The translations under genes and the position numbers were made by a program. From positions 33,216,734 to 33,280,733 of the forward strand of contig OU862934.1 of the NCBI GenBank assembly GCA_917880885.1: 64,000 nt of DNA, read 5' to 3'. The notes beneath the pieces were generated by a model. It searched no databases and had not been told where the DNA came from. It saw only the letters and a list, made by a program, of their open reading frames with translations. This stretch comes from Limnephilus marmoratus. Lineage: Eukaryota; Arthropoda; Insecta; Trichoptera; Limnephilidae. Below are positions 37,401 to 49,400 of this stretch, in pieces (position 1 is the stretch's first letter; the number at the start of each line of letters is the position of its first letter).

Positions 37401-40400
37401 AATGCACTTCACCCGTTGAGTAACAATACCAATATACGCTCTAATTGAAAATTACTCCGTGTCTAGTCGAATATTCTAAACAATTCCGCGATGACGTTAG
37501 GCAGCAGTATACTGTTACGCCAAGCGGTCAGGCACGTGCGTGTTGATTGCCGGCCGGGGTCGGAATGACTGAAGACTGAATGAGGAATGTATCGTGGTTC
37601 GTGAGTCGCGGGAGTGGGAGGGAGTGATAAGAGTGGCGGGTGTTTGTCGCGGTTCACGACTTACGTCGCTCGGACCAAGATGCATACTCGTACTCGGCGA
37701 TCTCGGGACTTGTAATTCGAATCTGCGCCGCGGCTTCGCGCTGCGGCGTTGAGTAGCTCGAGTGTTTCACGATTCACGCAGTTCCAAGAACCCGACACTC
37801 GCCGAGACTCGCGACTCGTGAGTGGAGTGGAGAGTGTAGCGCTTCGGGGACACCGGACGGTTACTACTACTTAGTCACTAGACTCACTAGTACCGGAGTA
37901 CCTCGCCTCGCGGCGAACACGGGGACACCCGCCGGCCGGTGGAGGCATCCGAGTTTTTCGGGTTTGGGAATGAGCCCGAGTTCCGGGACAGGGTTCTCTT
38001 GGAGTAGTCGATTTGAAAAAGGAGTGGGAGTAGGAACCGCTTCCCGCAAAGGAGCGGATCACATGAGCCCATTCCAGCTGAACTGACACATCGCTAGTGT
38101 GTATGGGGGGGTGTTATTACATTGGTTCAATTTATTATTTTTTATTCAGTTCTAATTTTCAGTATAATTTTTAAGCTGAGTTTTAAATTTTTTTATGTTA
38201 CTGTTTATGTTTCCGATTTTTTCAGGTAGTGAATTAAAAAAATTAACTCTGAGATATTTATGATTTAACTGTCCTATTGTTTTTTTACATTTTGGAATAG
38301 GAAGAATTGATGTTTGTCTAAGATTTCTGTTATTTTTAGAGGGTGCAACTTTATTTTGAATATTATCTTTACAAATTTGTAATGCTAAATTGTTTGAATA
38401 ACCGTTCTGATGAATATGAGTAGGGTTTTTTTTTTATTGTTTTTATTATTTTTTATTACACACAACATTCATTTCTCCGAAGGATGTGCACAAAATACAA
38501 TGATATCTTTTACGACGCTGATATTTTCCATTTGTCCTCAGGCCAATTTATTAAATTCATAATAGAAAAAATCAAAACAAATTGTTAATTATGAACTCTC
38601 TACGCCTGCTGCATGTTATTTTTTTTTCTTTTTCATTATGTTGGTTTTCCTTCTTTTTATAATAATAATAATATTTGGATGATTTACATATCCCACATGC
38701 TTTAATTTGTGTATTTTTTTTTATTTCTGTTGTATATATATATATATATATATTTCTTTTTTTCTACCACTTTATGTTTTCTTTTATGTTTTAATCTATG
38801 TTTATATATACATATATTATAAATTTTAGCGGAAACTTCGCTGGTTAATGCAACCATGTAATATGTTACTCTATTATGAAAATATGTATAACTGTTTGTT
38901 TCCTTAATAAACTAAAATAAAAAAATAAAAATTATAAGTTTTTGTGATATGTAAATTGCTTGTTTTTGATTTGTATATGTACCGCCCCATCCTATAATGC
39001 CGTATTGTATAATTGATTGACAGAAAGCGAAGTATGTGGTTCTAAGTAATTTTTCGTTTAAAATATCTCTTAAGCATCTAAATATATATGTTAGTTTCCT
39101 TATTCTGTTGTTCAGAATATTTATGTGTGGGGATCATTTTAAACGCTGGTCTATTATAATGGAAAGAATGTTTCTGATTCCAAAGGAAGAAATATGTATT
39201 AAATATAGTGTAATTTTTCAGATTGTACGGCTCCTACGAAGGGATCCTGGAGATCTACCTTAACGACTCTTTGGTGGATCTGACTGGAGGAGTGTCCGAC
39301 TTTAACACTCCCGAAGAGGGAGACCCGGCTTTTGAGCTGCTGCAGAATGAATTCAACCACGGCACCCTCATGGGGGCCACCACCAAGGTAAGTACATGCT
39401 AGCTAGAACACGAGCTTTTGCTAAGCACAGAAAGGACGCCATCTATTAGCGGAAGCATCCAATGATAGTCCTAGCGAACTTAGAGGAACTACCGTCTATT
39501 GTCAAAGAATAAGGTGTTACATGGGATACAGTAAACCGACAGATAAACAGACCTTATCAATAATATAATAAGAGTAAGATTATTTGAATTTACATAATAA
39601 CCGGAGTACCACAAGGCACCATGTAAGACTCTGTTTTATTGTGTTAATATCATTGATGGAAGGGGACAAGAAGTCTTGATAAAAAGATAGCAAAATAAGC
39701 CTATGTTTATCGGAGCTATGCAGACCAGATGATAGTGAGTCCTGGTGAGAAGACTCTTATCATTGACAATAATGATGCAATGATGATGATTCCAGGGTAT
39801 CACTGCTGACCCGTTGCAAGCTTTCCTTATTGACCAGCACCACGTCATCACGGGCGTGGCCGTGGTCGTGAACAAGAGCAAGGAGCAATTCCAACTCCTG
39901 AAGCTGAAGGATACCGCTGGTGGAAGTCTGAAATGGACCGGAGCTTGGAGCGAAGGGTTGGTCCTTGTATTGGGGTGATCTATGGCAGAGGTTATGGTTA
40001 TCCAATAAATGGATACCAGGGTGGCGGTACCCATATCCAATTTATTAATTAAAATATTCTTAGCATAAATATTTAGTATTATATACATACATGCATTCAA
40101 GAATGATTTGATGTTTTTAAGGTCTGCATTGTGGACTACTTTAGAAGGGGATACTGCCACACCTATGAAGAATTCGGCAAGAGCCCATGGAGAATTCTGG
40201 ATGTCCTACAAAGACTTTAGGAAATACTTTAACAGGTCACTATCCTTTGATGCATTCATCTATTTTCAGCTTGCAATCTTATTTCCATCATTGCTTCCAT
40301 TTTCAACTTGCAACCTCATTTCCAGCGCCCTTGAGGCGATTTTTCACAAAATCAATCAAATTTTATTATGTGTGTCGTTGCTTATCCAGAATATATATTG

Positions 40401-43400
40401 TGAGATATCGCGCTTATTTCTCGCCAGCGCCTGTTGTATCTGCTGCTATATCTTGAATTTCCCGCCTTTCTTTTGAAACTCCCTTCAGTTGTATAATTGT
40501 CACCTATGCAGTTGGCATCCTGAGACGCCGTTTTGATTCAATTTTGGCGTCTATTTCACCCACGTCATGAAATTTTCATTCGTAATTATTAACGAAAAGA
40601 AATCTGTTGCTACCCGCAAATTATCGTAATTTTGTGTTAACTAGTGCTGAGTGATAGTGCAAACGTTTTTATTGTCAGTTACACAACATAAACTTCGTCG
40701 CTTACCGTCGTGTACCAAAATGCCCTCAGACAAGGAGCATGTAGTAGATGATGTAACCTCTAAACGACGTGATCGAAGAAGGGGACGCCGTTCAATGTCA
40801 ACCAGTTTGTCGAGTTCACAATCTAGCGATTCGGCATCGAAAAATAATAGGCAACGCAGGCGTACGAAAAGACGAAAGCAGAATGACAGACATCTGCTTA
40901 AAAGATTAGCTATGGACATGGACATGAACATAGATATGGACAGGTCAATGCAGGAAGCCACTGTCAGCACACCAAGTATAGTGACACCTTCGCATGCATC
41001 TTGTCGCCTGAAAGGCAATATCAGATGCCGGGTCCCTCTACTGTTCTGAAGGGGTCTGTAGCGCAAAAACCTTCTGCAACACATCTGGGTTTGGTGGAGA
41101 GTCTCCAACGCTTCAACTCGGGCGAGTGGCCCAATGTCCGCTATACATCCATTTTAAAGGAATATTTAGCTGATCCAGGCTTCATGGTGGAAACCGCGAG
41201 GTGCTGGCATTTGACACCGCCTCACAAATATTTCCGGCCATGGAAAAGATGCTGGCTGCGGTAACGCATGCCTCATTGAAGCAGAGAGAGTGCTTTCAAC
41301 AGGCCCTCCAAAAACTTATCAAATGGGGAAGTAGTTCAGAAGGTTCTCTGTCAGGTGAGGCTTTAGAGGAACAACTGGACAGCCTGTTAGGAGAGGAGTT
41401 TATAAAATGTTCCAACGATATCCTGCAGATAATGTGCGGAAAGCGAGCTGAAGTCATTCAGCACAGAAGGAATAAGATTTTGGCCAGCTGTAAGACTGGA
41501 GTGGAATGAAAGCTATTCAGCAGAATTCCTCCTTCTTCCACTCATCTTTTTGGGGAAGAAGCACTGTCCGCCCAGTTGCTAGGTGGTGTAACAAAGTGCT
41601 TCAGTCCAGTGCGCCTACCTCAGGGTAGTCACTCGGCGCACAACCGCCCTTCAACATCTAAGGAGGTTGTTGCCTTTCCCCCCAAGCAGACATCAAATGA
41701 AAAGATGGCATTTCCCTCGTTTCCCCAGTGGGCAGACCACGGGCGAGACCCCCACTATTCCTCCGGTACGAGGGGCGGGGGAAGGGAACAGAAGCGTGGC
41801 GCGAGGGTGCAGACCTCTCGTGGCTGCTTCAACAGGTGACTATCATCCATTTTGGGCGGGTCAACCACAAGATTATTGGAGAGAATGGCGGGCCCTAGAT
41901 GCTCCAGAGACCATCTTACGTATGATAAGAGGATACCGCATACCATTCATCCGAAAGCCTTTGTTGATAAGTCCAAGCCAAGCTTCCGCAAGGAAGTTCG
42001 AGACGAAAGTAACCCCGGAAATTACCCTCGAAATAAAAAAGATGATGAGAGATGGTACCCTAGAAAGAGCTGGCGACAATGCCTCCTTCCTATCAACACT
42101 TTTTCTGGTTCAAAAGAGCGACGGCTCAAAACAGCCAATCTTCAATTTAAAAGCTCTCAATTTAGATGTAGCTTGGAAAAAGTTTTCTCTGATATCTCAT
42201 CACAAAGTCCCACACTATCTTCAAGCCAACGATTGGATGACAAAAATAGACCTTTCGCAGGCCTATTTCCACATACCGGTCGCAAAAGCTCACCGTTGCT
42301 TTCTGAGATTGTATTACGGAGGCCTTCACTTACAGATGACATGCCTGCCTCAAAGCTTGAGCAGTGCTCCACAGACCTTTGCAGCTATCACAAATTGGAT
42401 TGCAAATCCTTCGGAGACTGGGTATCAGGATCATTGTGCACCTAGACGACTTTCTCCTGGCTTTCTCAGTCAAACACGAGAAGCCCTTCAATTGTTGGAG
42501 CGGTTAGGTTGGTCGGTAAATTTCCAAAAGTGTGTCCGTCAGCCAGCACATTCAGTGGAATATCTTGGAATTGTGTGGAACCCCCTTCTGAATCAGAAGT
42601 CCTTAACCAAATACAGACGCCAAGTCTTTGGAACTCACTTCAGATCTTCGTGACAAAAGGAAGATGGACGAAAGAAGCTCAGAGTATTCTCGGAAAATTG
42701 AATTTTGCTACCTTTGTGGTCCCCAGAGGTCGACTCCATACTCGGCTGATACAATTACAGTTGCAGTTAATGCTGAAGCTGACCCCTCAGCAGAAGTCTC
42801 CGTCAGAAATGAAATGGTGGATGATCAACTTAGATCATTTTTCAATTCTTCATGTTCCCAGCCCAGCACATTTTCTGACTACGGATGCGGCGGATCACGG
42901 CTGGGGAGCCCTGATCGACGATGTACCTCTGTCGGGTTGTTGGACGGACAGTCAGAGGGAGGACATTGTAACATGAAGGAGATAACAGCAATCTTAAATG
43001 CCTTAACATCTCTGACTCCGAATTTGAGAAGTTCTTCGTTACTCATTCAATCAGACAACAGGACAGTCGTAGCCTACTTGAGGAACGAGGAAGGCACTAA
43101 GTCGATGAGTCTCCTTCATCTGGCATTTCAGATTCTTGCGCTTTTGGACAATCACAGAATCTCTTTACAAGTGCAGTATTTGCCGGGACGCTACAATGGC
43201 CTCGCGGATCATTTATCCCGAGGGATGACAATACCAGAATGGCACCTTCTACCTCCAGCGGTAAGAGCTGTTTTTCACAAGTGGGGCAGTCCAGTAGTGG
43301 ATCTATTCACTTTTTCGAGGGCCCACGTCGTGGATCAGTATATCTCGATAGATTCTCACGACAAGAGAGCGATGTTTCACAACGCGTTCAGCAGGAGTTG

Positions 43401-46400
43401 GCATTTCCCCTTGACATGTATCTTTCCTCCCCCCTGCTTAATGCATGAGTGCTGGCACACCTGAACACTTGTCATCAGGGGTGTACCTGGTTGTAGCCCC
43501 AAATTGGACAAAAGTGTTTTGGTTACCAGACCTAAAGAGAAGAGACCCAGACCGACCTCACATAATACCCATGTTGATAGACTTATCGACAGGACATCAT
43601 CCTCAGCAGGTCCAGAAGCTCCAACTACAGGTGTGGAAGATTGGGGGTGGAGTGAAGCATTGAACGATTGGTCACAGCAAGAGAAAGCTCTGTTGAATGC
43701 GGGTTGGCGCAAATCTACGCTTTCAACCTATCACATGGCATGGAAGAGCTGGAAGGAATGGTGTGTTATTAATAATACGTATCCTAATAACCCTTCGGGA
43801 TCTCAGCTGGCACGGTTTTTAGCATACCTAAGAGTGAAGAAAGGCTTGGCTCCCAGCACTATAGCGCTTCACAAGTCTGCAGTGTCGGTTTTGTGTGACC
43901 CCAACGGCGATTTGAGGATAAGTAATCATCCCTTGGTCAAGCGAGTGATGAGAGGTATAGGGAATTCTGTAAATAAGAAGCCTAGAGCATTTACTTGGAA
44001 TCCAGGGCACTTGGTGTTTTGGCTTCGTAAAAATCCTCGAAAGGAATCGACTCTTTTCGAAGCATCTCGTAGATGTTCTGTTATTTTACTTCTGGCATCA
44101 GGAAGACGAGTACATGATATGACCTTACTACATACATCTCCTGATAATCTTGTTGACAATGATGTTCACTTTATATTATGGCCAGTTTTTGGTTCTATGA
44201 CGGACACCTCTACACATAGACAGTCTGGTTGGAAGCTTTACAAAGCAGAGGATCGTAATATAGATCCTATATTTTGGTTGAGAAAGCTTATGTCTTCGAG
44301 TAAGAACAGAAGACATGAAGCTGGTGTTGAATGTCTGTTTATTTCCACATTGGGGCCTGCAAGGCCAGCCTCGAGAACTGTTATTGGTGGATGGATTAAA
44401 ACAATTTTGAAGGACACTGGGATTGATGCCTCCCCTGGGAGTTTGAGATCAGCAGTAACTTCAAGAAGTTGGCTGGAAGAGTGTCCTATAGACACCATTT
44501 TGGAAAGAGGAAACTGGCGTTCAGAAAACACTTAAAGAAATATTACAGAAAGCAAATCAGAGGTCTCAATGTTGAGGTGCTGAATCCCCCCATTCACTCT
44601 CAGTCTTTGACCAAGTTGTTTCAAGCAATACAGTAATAGTCACAATTTTGGCAGATTTGTCACTAAGCGATAACAAACACTTCTCACATTATATATTCTG
44701 GATAAGCGACGACACACATAATTTTGGAGTTTTACCTACCATTAAAACTCTTATTATGTTGTCTTGCTTATCCAGAATATACTTACTGCTTGGTGAGTCC
44801 AAATTAAAAAAAAAAGAGTCCATAGGTGACAATTATACAACTGAAGGGAGTTTCAAAAGAAAGGCGGGAAATTCAAGATATAGCAGCAGATACAACAGGC
44901 GCTGGCGAGAAATAAGCGCGATATCTCACATTGTATATTCTGGATAAGCAAGACAACATAATAAGAGTTTTAATGGTAGGTAAAACTCCAACATTATTAT
45001 TATTATTAAGTATGAACTTTTCTTACATAACTTCATGCAGGAGGCCCAGATGAAAGTAATTTCTCTCAGGGCCTATGTCATCTTTGGGGATGCTTTGTGG
45101 GGTCTTTTTGAGGAGAGGAACGAGTTAACATGGGTGAGACCCATGTTGTAGGAGGGAGGAAACACAGGGGCCGGCAAACCGTTCCATAATCAAGCTGTTG
45201 AACTTGAGAACGAGTCGTAGAAATAACCCGTTTTTCATGTGACAAATGACAACTGTGTGCAAATTTTGAGCGAGCTTTTTTCCCGACATTTGGCGTTTTT
45301 CCCGACAATGAGGCCATAAATGCTTGTTTATTACACATTTTTAAATTGCACCTTTGTTGTTTTGCAGAAATTCAAATGGTCATTCAGCGCCATTTTATTT
45401 TTTTGACAGTTGAAAGGGTACCGATTCTTAGGATGGGTATTTTCAAAAAATTTTACAATTCATATAATAATAATTAATTTCCCTCAGGGCCAATTTCATC
45501 TTTGGGGATGCTGTGTGGAGGGTTTTATTTTAAGGAAAGAAAGGAGAGGAGAGTTCTGGGAAGGAAAAGGGTTTAAGTGATGGGTAGGAATCTGGAGTTC
45601 AGTGTGTCCTGGTCATCCGCCTCCAAGACCTAGACAAACCTCACCCCATGAACCCGGGCACCCCTGCTAAATCACCAAACGTAGCGGACGTTTGGTGATT
45701 TAGCAATTGGGTCGACCTATGGCAGAGGTGTTGGTTATCCAATAAAGGTTCCCGGGGCGGCGGTACCCATTCCCGCCTCCCAAATTGAACAAATTATAAT
45801 GATTGACAGAAGATAACTAAGGGGGCATTCAAGTATTACGGAACGCAATTTTTGGAGATTTTTGACCCCCCCACCCCCCATGTAACGCGCCGTAACGTTT
45901 TTCTGTATCCTCCCCCCCCTCTAAATGTTATGTAACGCCCAAGTTAACAATTAAGTTGCGCAAAGTACTGGAAAGTTGCTTAAATACCTTTTTCTTGTTT
46001 TAATCGCATTTACGGTAATAAATAAAACAAGAGATTTTGAGAACGAAAAGGGTTGCCAACTTGGAGATTTTAATTCCCTTGTTTTTTTTATCTAAATAAA
46101 GAAAAACATATTATGTAACGCGTTGTTCGAACCCCCCCTCGTAACGCACAGTAACAAGACGCCCCCCCCCCCCCTCCCCCCAAGTGCGTTACGTAATACT
46201 TGAACGGCCCCTAACATGTCGTTTATCTTGTCAGCTTATTACAGTTTGATAGAAAAGTGAAACGCACCTAGAATCGGCATTTAATGTGGATTTTTCGTAT
46301 GGCGCTGAATTGGCCATTTGATGACAACGTTACATTTGAATTTCTGCGAAAAAATTGAGCCTTAGAAAAGCAATTTTTTTTTCATATTTTGACCATTACA

Positions 46401-49400
46401 TATTTTAACCATTGGAGCGACAGCGCAATTTAAAAGTTTTTTCTCCGTTTGCACGAGATTTTTTGGTTGAATATTTTCCGCCCACATTTAAAAAAATCAT
46501 ACCTCCGAATTTTATTATGGAGGCGCAAACTTATTGTACTTCTATATAGCCAATGAATTCATCTATCTTTTGTCCATTATTACACATTCGTAGGATTTAT
46601 TAAAAATATATTATAAAATCGTAAACTTCTACTTAATTTCTTACGAATAAGGGAAAATTTGCCAAAATTGGCAGAAAAGCAATCCGAGATATTTTAAATA
46701 GTGCCATATTGTGACAAAAAGCGCTCCAATGGTTAAGTAGGTAATAAAATTGATGGTACGAATGTATTTAATTTCCAGACATTTCCTTTGTTATGTGGAT
46801 CCGCAAATTGTAGACCTCCCTGACAAAATGCAGCCATGGCAAATGACTACCATTCGCAATAGTTGGATTTTAGGTAAAATATATTTTACTATTATCAATC
46901 TTGGTTTTAACTTTATTGGATTTTTATTACAATTAGACTTTTTTCACTTAAAAAATATATATTTTTATTTTTGTAAAATCAATATTCAATCTTCAAACCA
47001 CTGCAAAATGAAGAGGCAAAGAAAACACAAGAGACAGCCACATCCAGCGACTCCGAAGATGAAAACTCAAATACTAATAAGATGACCAAATATATAGGAA
47101 AAGGTGCACCGGAATTCGACAACAAAAATATGGAAAAAATCATCCTTAACATTGATAAGTGCTTCGTAGGCTCCTCACTCTTGTCTACTTTAGTTTTCCG
47201 AAGGTTTCACTTCTACCTAGTGTGAATTGCACACTCAAAATTTTTTTTATTAAAAGGAGTTCTACGAATAGGCCACTTGCATCACTTTTTTTCCAGTTTA
47301 GGCAAATATTCTAAGATATTTCGTAACTTTTTTTTTTTAAATTGTATTTTCGAAAACCTGGTGATTTTTTGAAAAAATCAATTCGAAAAATCGGACCATT
47401 TTTTATAAACCGGAAAGATAGGACATAATTTTATGGGTGTGAAAAAACGATCACATTATAATATTTAACGTCTATAAATGACTAAATCCAAAGTAATAAA
47501 CTTGCACTTGTAAATTATTATTATAATACTTTATTATAAAATTTGATTTTGTTAAAATTAGCACCATTACCATTATTCTTCTAAGAAAGGTACAGAAGGC
47601 ATAATATGTACTGTTATGAAAATAATTGAATAATGTTCAAAATTGCCCCAGGGTTGTTGATATTTGTCTATAGTAGTGGATCCAATTATTTTACTGGCCA
47701 CTTATAAATTACACTTTTTCTCCGAGTGGTTTTACTTTCGGTCGATAGGGGGATAATAATCGATTTCCCGGCACTTTTTGGTTTCGCGTCTCCAGGGCAG
47801 GACGTGAATCCGACAGTCGGAAAATGTGGATTTAAATTTATTTAATATGTTAAATATTCAATCGGCGGGTTGTTTCTAGTTTATTTAAAATGTGAACGAG
47901 TTTCCTTTTATTCCCAGCCGATACATGGTTATCGCGACTGGAGAATTCTTGTTTACGGGTATTCCAGTATGGAATCCCGTGGTGCAATAATGGCGGCTTG
48001 ACCGACCCAGTTTTACTGTAATCTGCGATTATATTTATCATCCGTCATTCGACGAGATGGATTCTCAATAATACCAAAGGTACACGACCGTCCGTATAGT
48101 CCCCGCCGATTCTTTTCACAACCTGATGGAGGACATTTCCACTACTGCAACCACATGATGGACACCATGGGCATGGTGATCTCAAACGTAATAATCACCC
48201 AGATGGATGGAGAAGCTTGCAAACCTGGCGCGGAGGCAACGTGAGGGAGAAAAGGGGCCCCCCACGATGCGATATTAGGCATCCGGAATCGTCGCATAAA
48301 AATAATAGGTTTTAGCTAGCTCTTAGTATGGTCCACAGGTATGTTAATATTCCAATATAATAATCTTGTTTTACATCCACTCTTTTATTTCTTATTTTCC
48401 AAGCTTCACAACAATGATTAAAATAACAGTGCCCACGCTCTGATGGGAGATTATTCATGCCTACCGACACAGTCAGCATATCTCGTACCCACGAGATTTG
48501 GCGTCCAAGATCCTATGGGATTAAAGCTGATAACTGTGTACCTTCATATATATAACCCTGAATAATTAACATTAAATACACCCACTTAATAAGAGGTGTA
48601 AATGTCATGATAACTGATCACATAGTAGGTACAAACACAACACAACACTTCCAGTGCCAATACCCTGATATATTAATTACCCTACATTTAATCTGATTAT
48701 AACATGGCGGGGTTCTCTTCGTAAAATATGTCAAAGCTCAAACTGCATAATATGTACGGGGTTCTCTTCGTAACATATGTCAAAACTCAAACGGTATAAT
48801 ATGCACGGGGTTCTCTTCGTAACATATGTCAAAACTCAAACGGCATAATATGTACGGGGTTCTCTTCGTAAAATATGTCAAAGCTCAAACTGCATAATAT
48901 GTACGGGGTTCTCTTCGTAACATATGTCAAAACTCAAACGGTATAATATGCACGGGGTTCTCTTCGTAACATATGTCAAAACTCAAACGGCATAATATGT
49001 ACGGGGTTCTCTTCGTAAAATATGTCAAAACTCAAACTGCATAATATGTACGGGGTTCTCTTCGTAACATATGTCAAAACTCAAACGGCATAATATGTAC
49101 GGGGGTTCTATTCGTAACATCTGTCAAAAATTTGCAGAAAATCAAAGTGTTGCCATATAAAAAAATAAATCAGTGTGGAATTTTACAAAATTAATTCAAT
49201 ATTATCGAAGACGGAACATTTTCATGGAGTGACGTCACGAGCCCAAATAACGTATTTATTGAGTAAAAAAAAAACTATAAATTTCTAAAAAATTTAGTAA
49301 CATTTTCGTAATCTTAGTAGAAAAATCTATCTATCCACAGGATTTTTTCCTAGTCATTATGAAATTAAACACAAAAACAATGAATAATGTTTGTAGATAG

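Larger units (their letters stand above)
33225..38096. mobile_element. hAT element, 4.9 kb, decayed
   Basis: In intron 5. An exact 8-bp duplication GTGTGTAT lies at 33217-33224 and 38097-38104. Ends: 'tagaggtgggtaagttctgc' at the left; the right end reversed reads 'tagcgatgtgtcagttcagc', an imperfect inverted repeat. Both subterminal regions are GC-rich (33240-33520, 37540-38080) while the middle is very AT-rich. Middle sections may be later insertions; the transposase remnant at 36945-37170 may belong to it or to a nested hAT. Confidence 0.65.
40367..44990 (+). mobile_element. DIRS-type tyrosine-recombinase retrotransposon
   Basis: In intron 8. Inverted terminal repeats of about 129 bp (40380-40508 and 44821-44949), and an internal complementary region (44683-44785) that reads complementary to the left end followed by the right end: the hallmark of DIRS-group elements, which replicate through a circle. 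Coding order: gag-like ORF, RT, RNase H, tyrosine recombinase. Several frameshifts break the ORFs, so this copy is not autonomous. Confidence 0.9.
45330..46380. mobile_element. TIR-like repeat split by later insertions
   Basis: Left part 45345-45450 ('gcagaaattcaaatggtcat', 'gccattttatttttttgaca') is matched in reverse at 46215-46370. A more intact copy without inserts lies at 60384-60700. The middle holds a repeat of the 2236 family (45478-45775, -) and the Harbinger MITE (45821-46211). Confidence 0.55.

Noticed and set aside
37867..38089. Three overlapping - strand ORFs
   Set aside because: Chance frames in the GC-rich shoulder of a hAT element; they overlap each other in different frames.
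40641..41108. 155-residue - strand ORF
   Set aside because: Antisense shadow of the DIRS gag-like ORF.
48709..49130. Regular repeats resembling a CRISPR array
   Set aside because: The units are contiguous with no unique spacers, no cas genes exist and the DNA is animal; it is a satellite.
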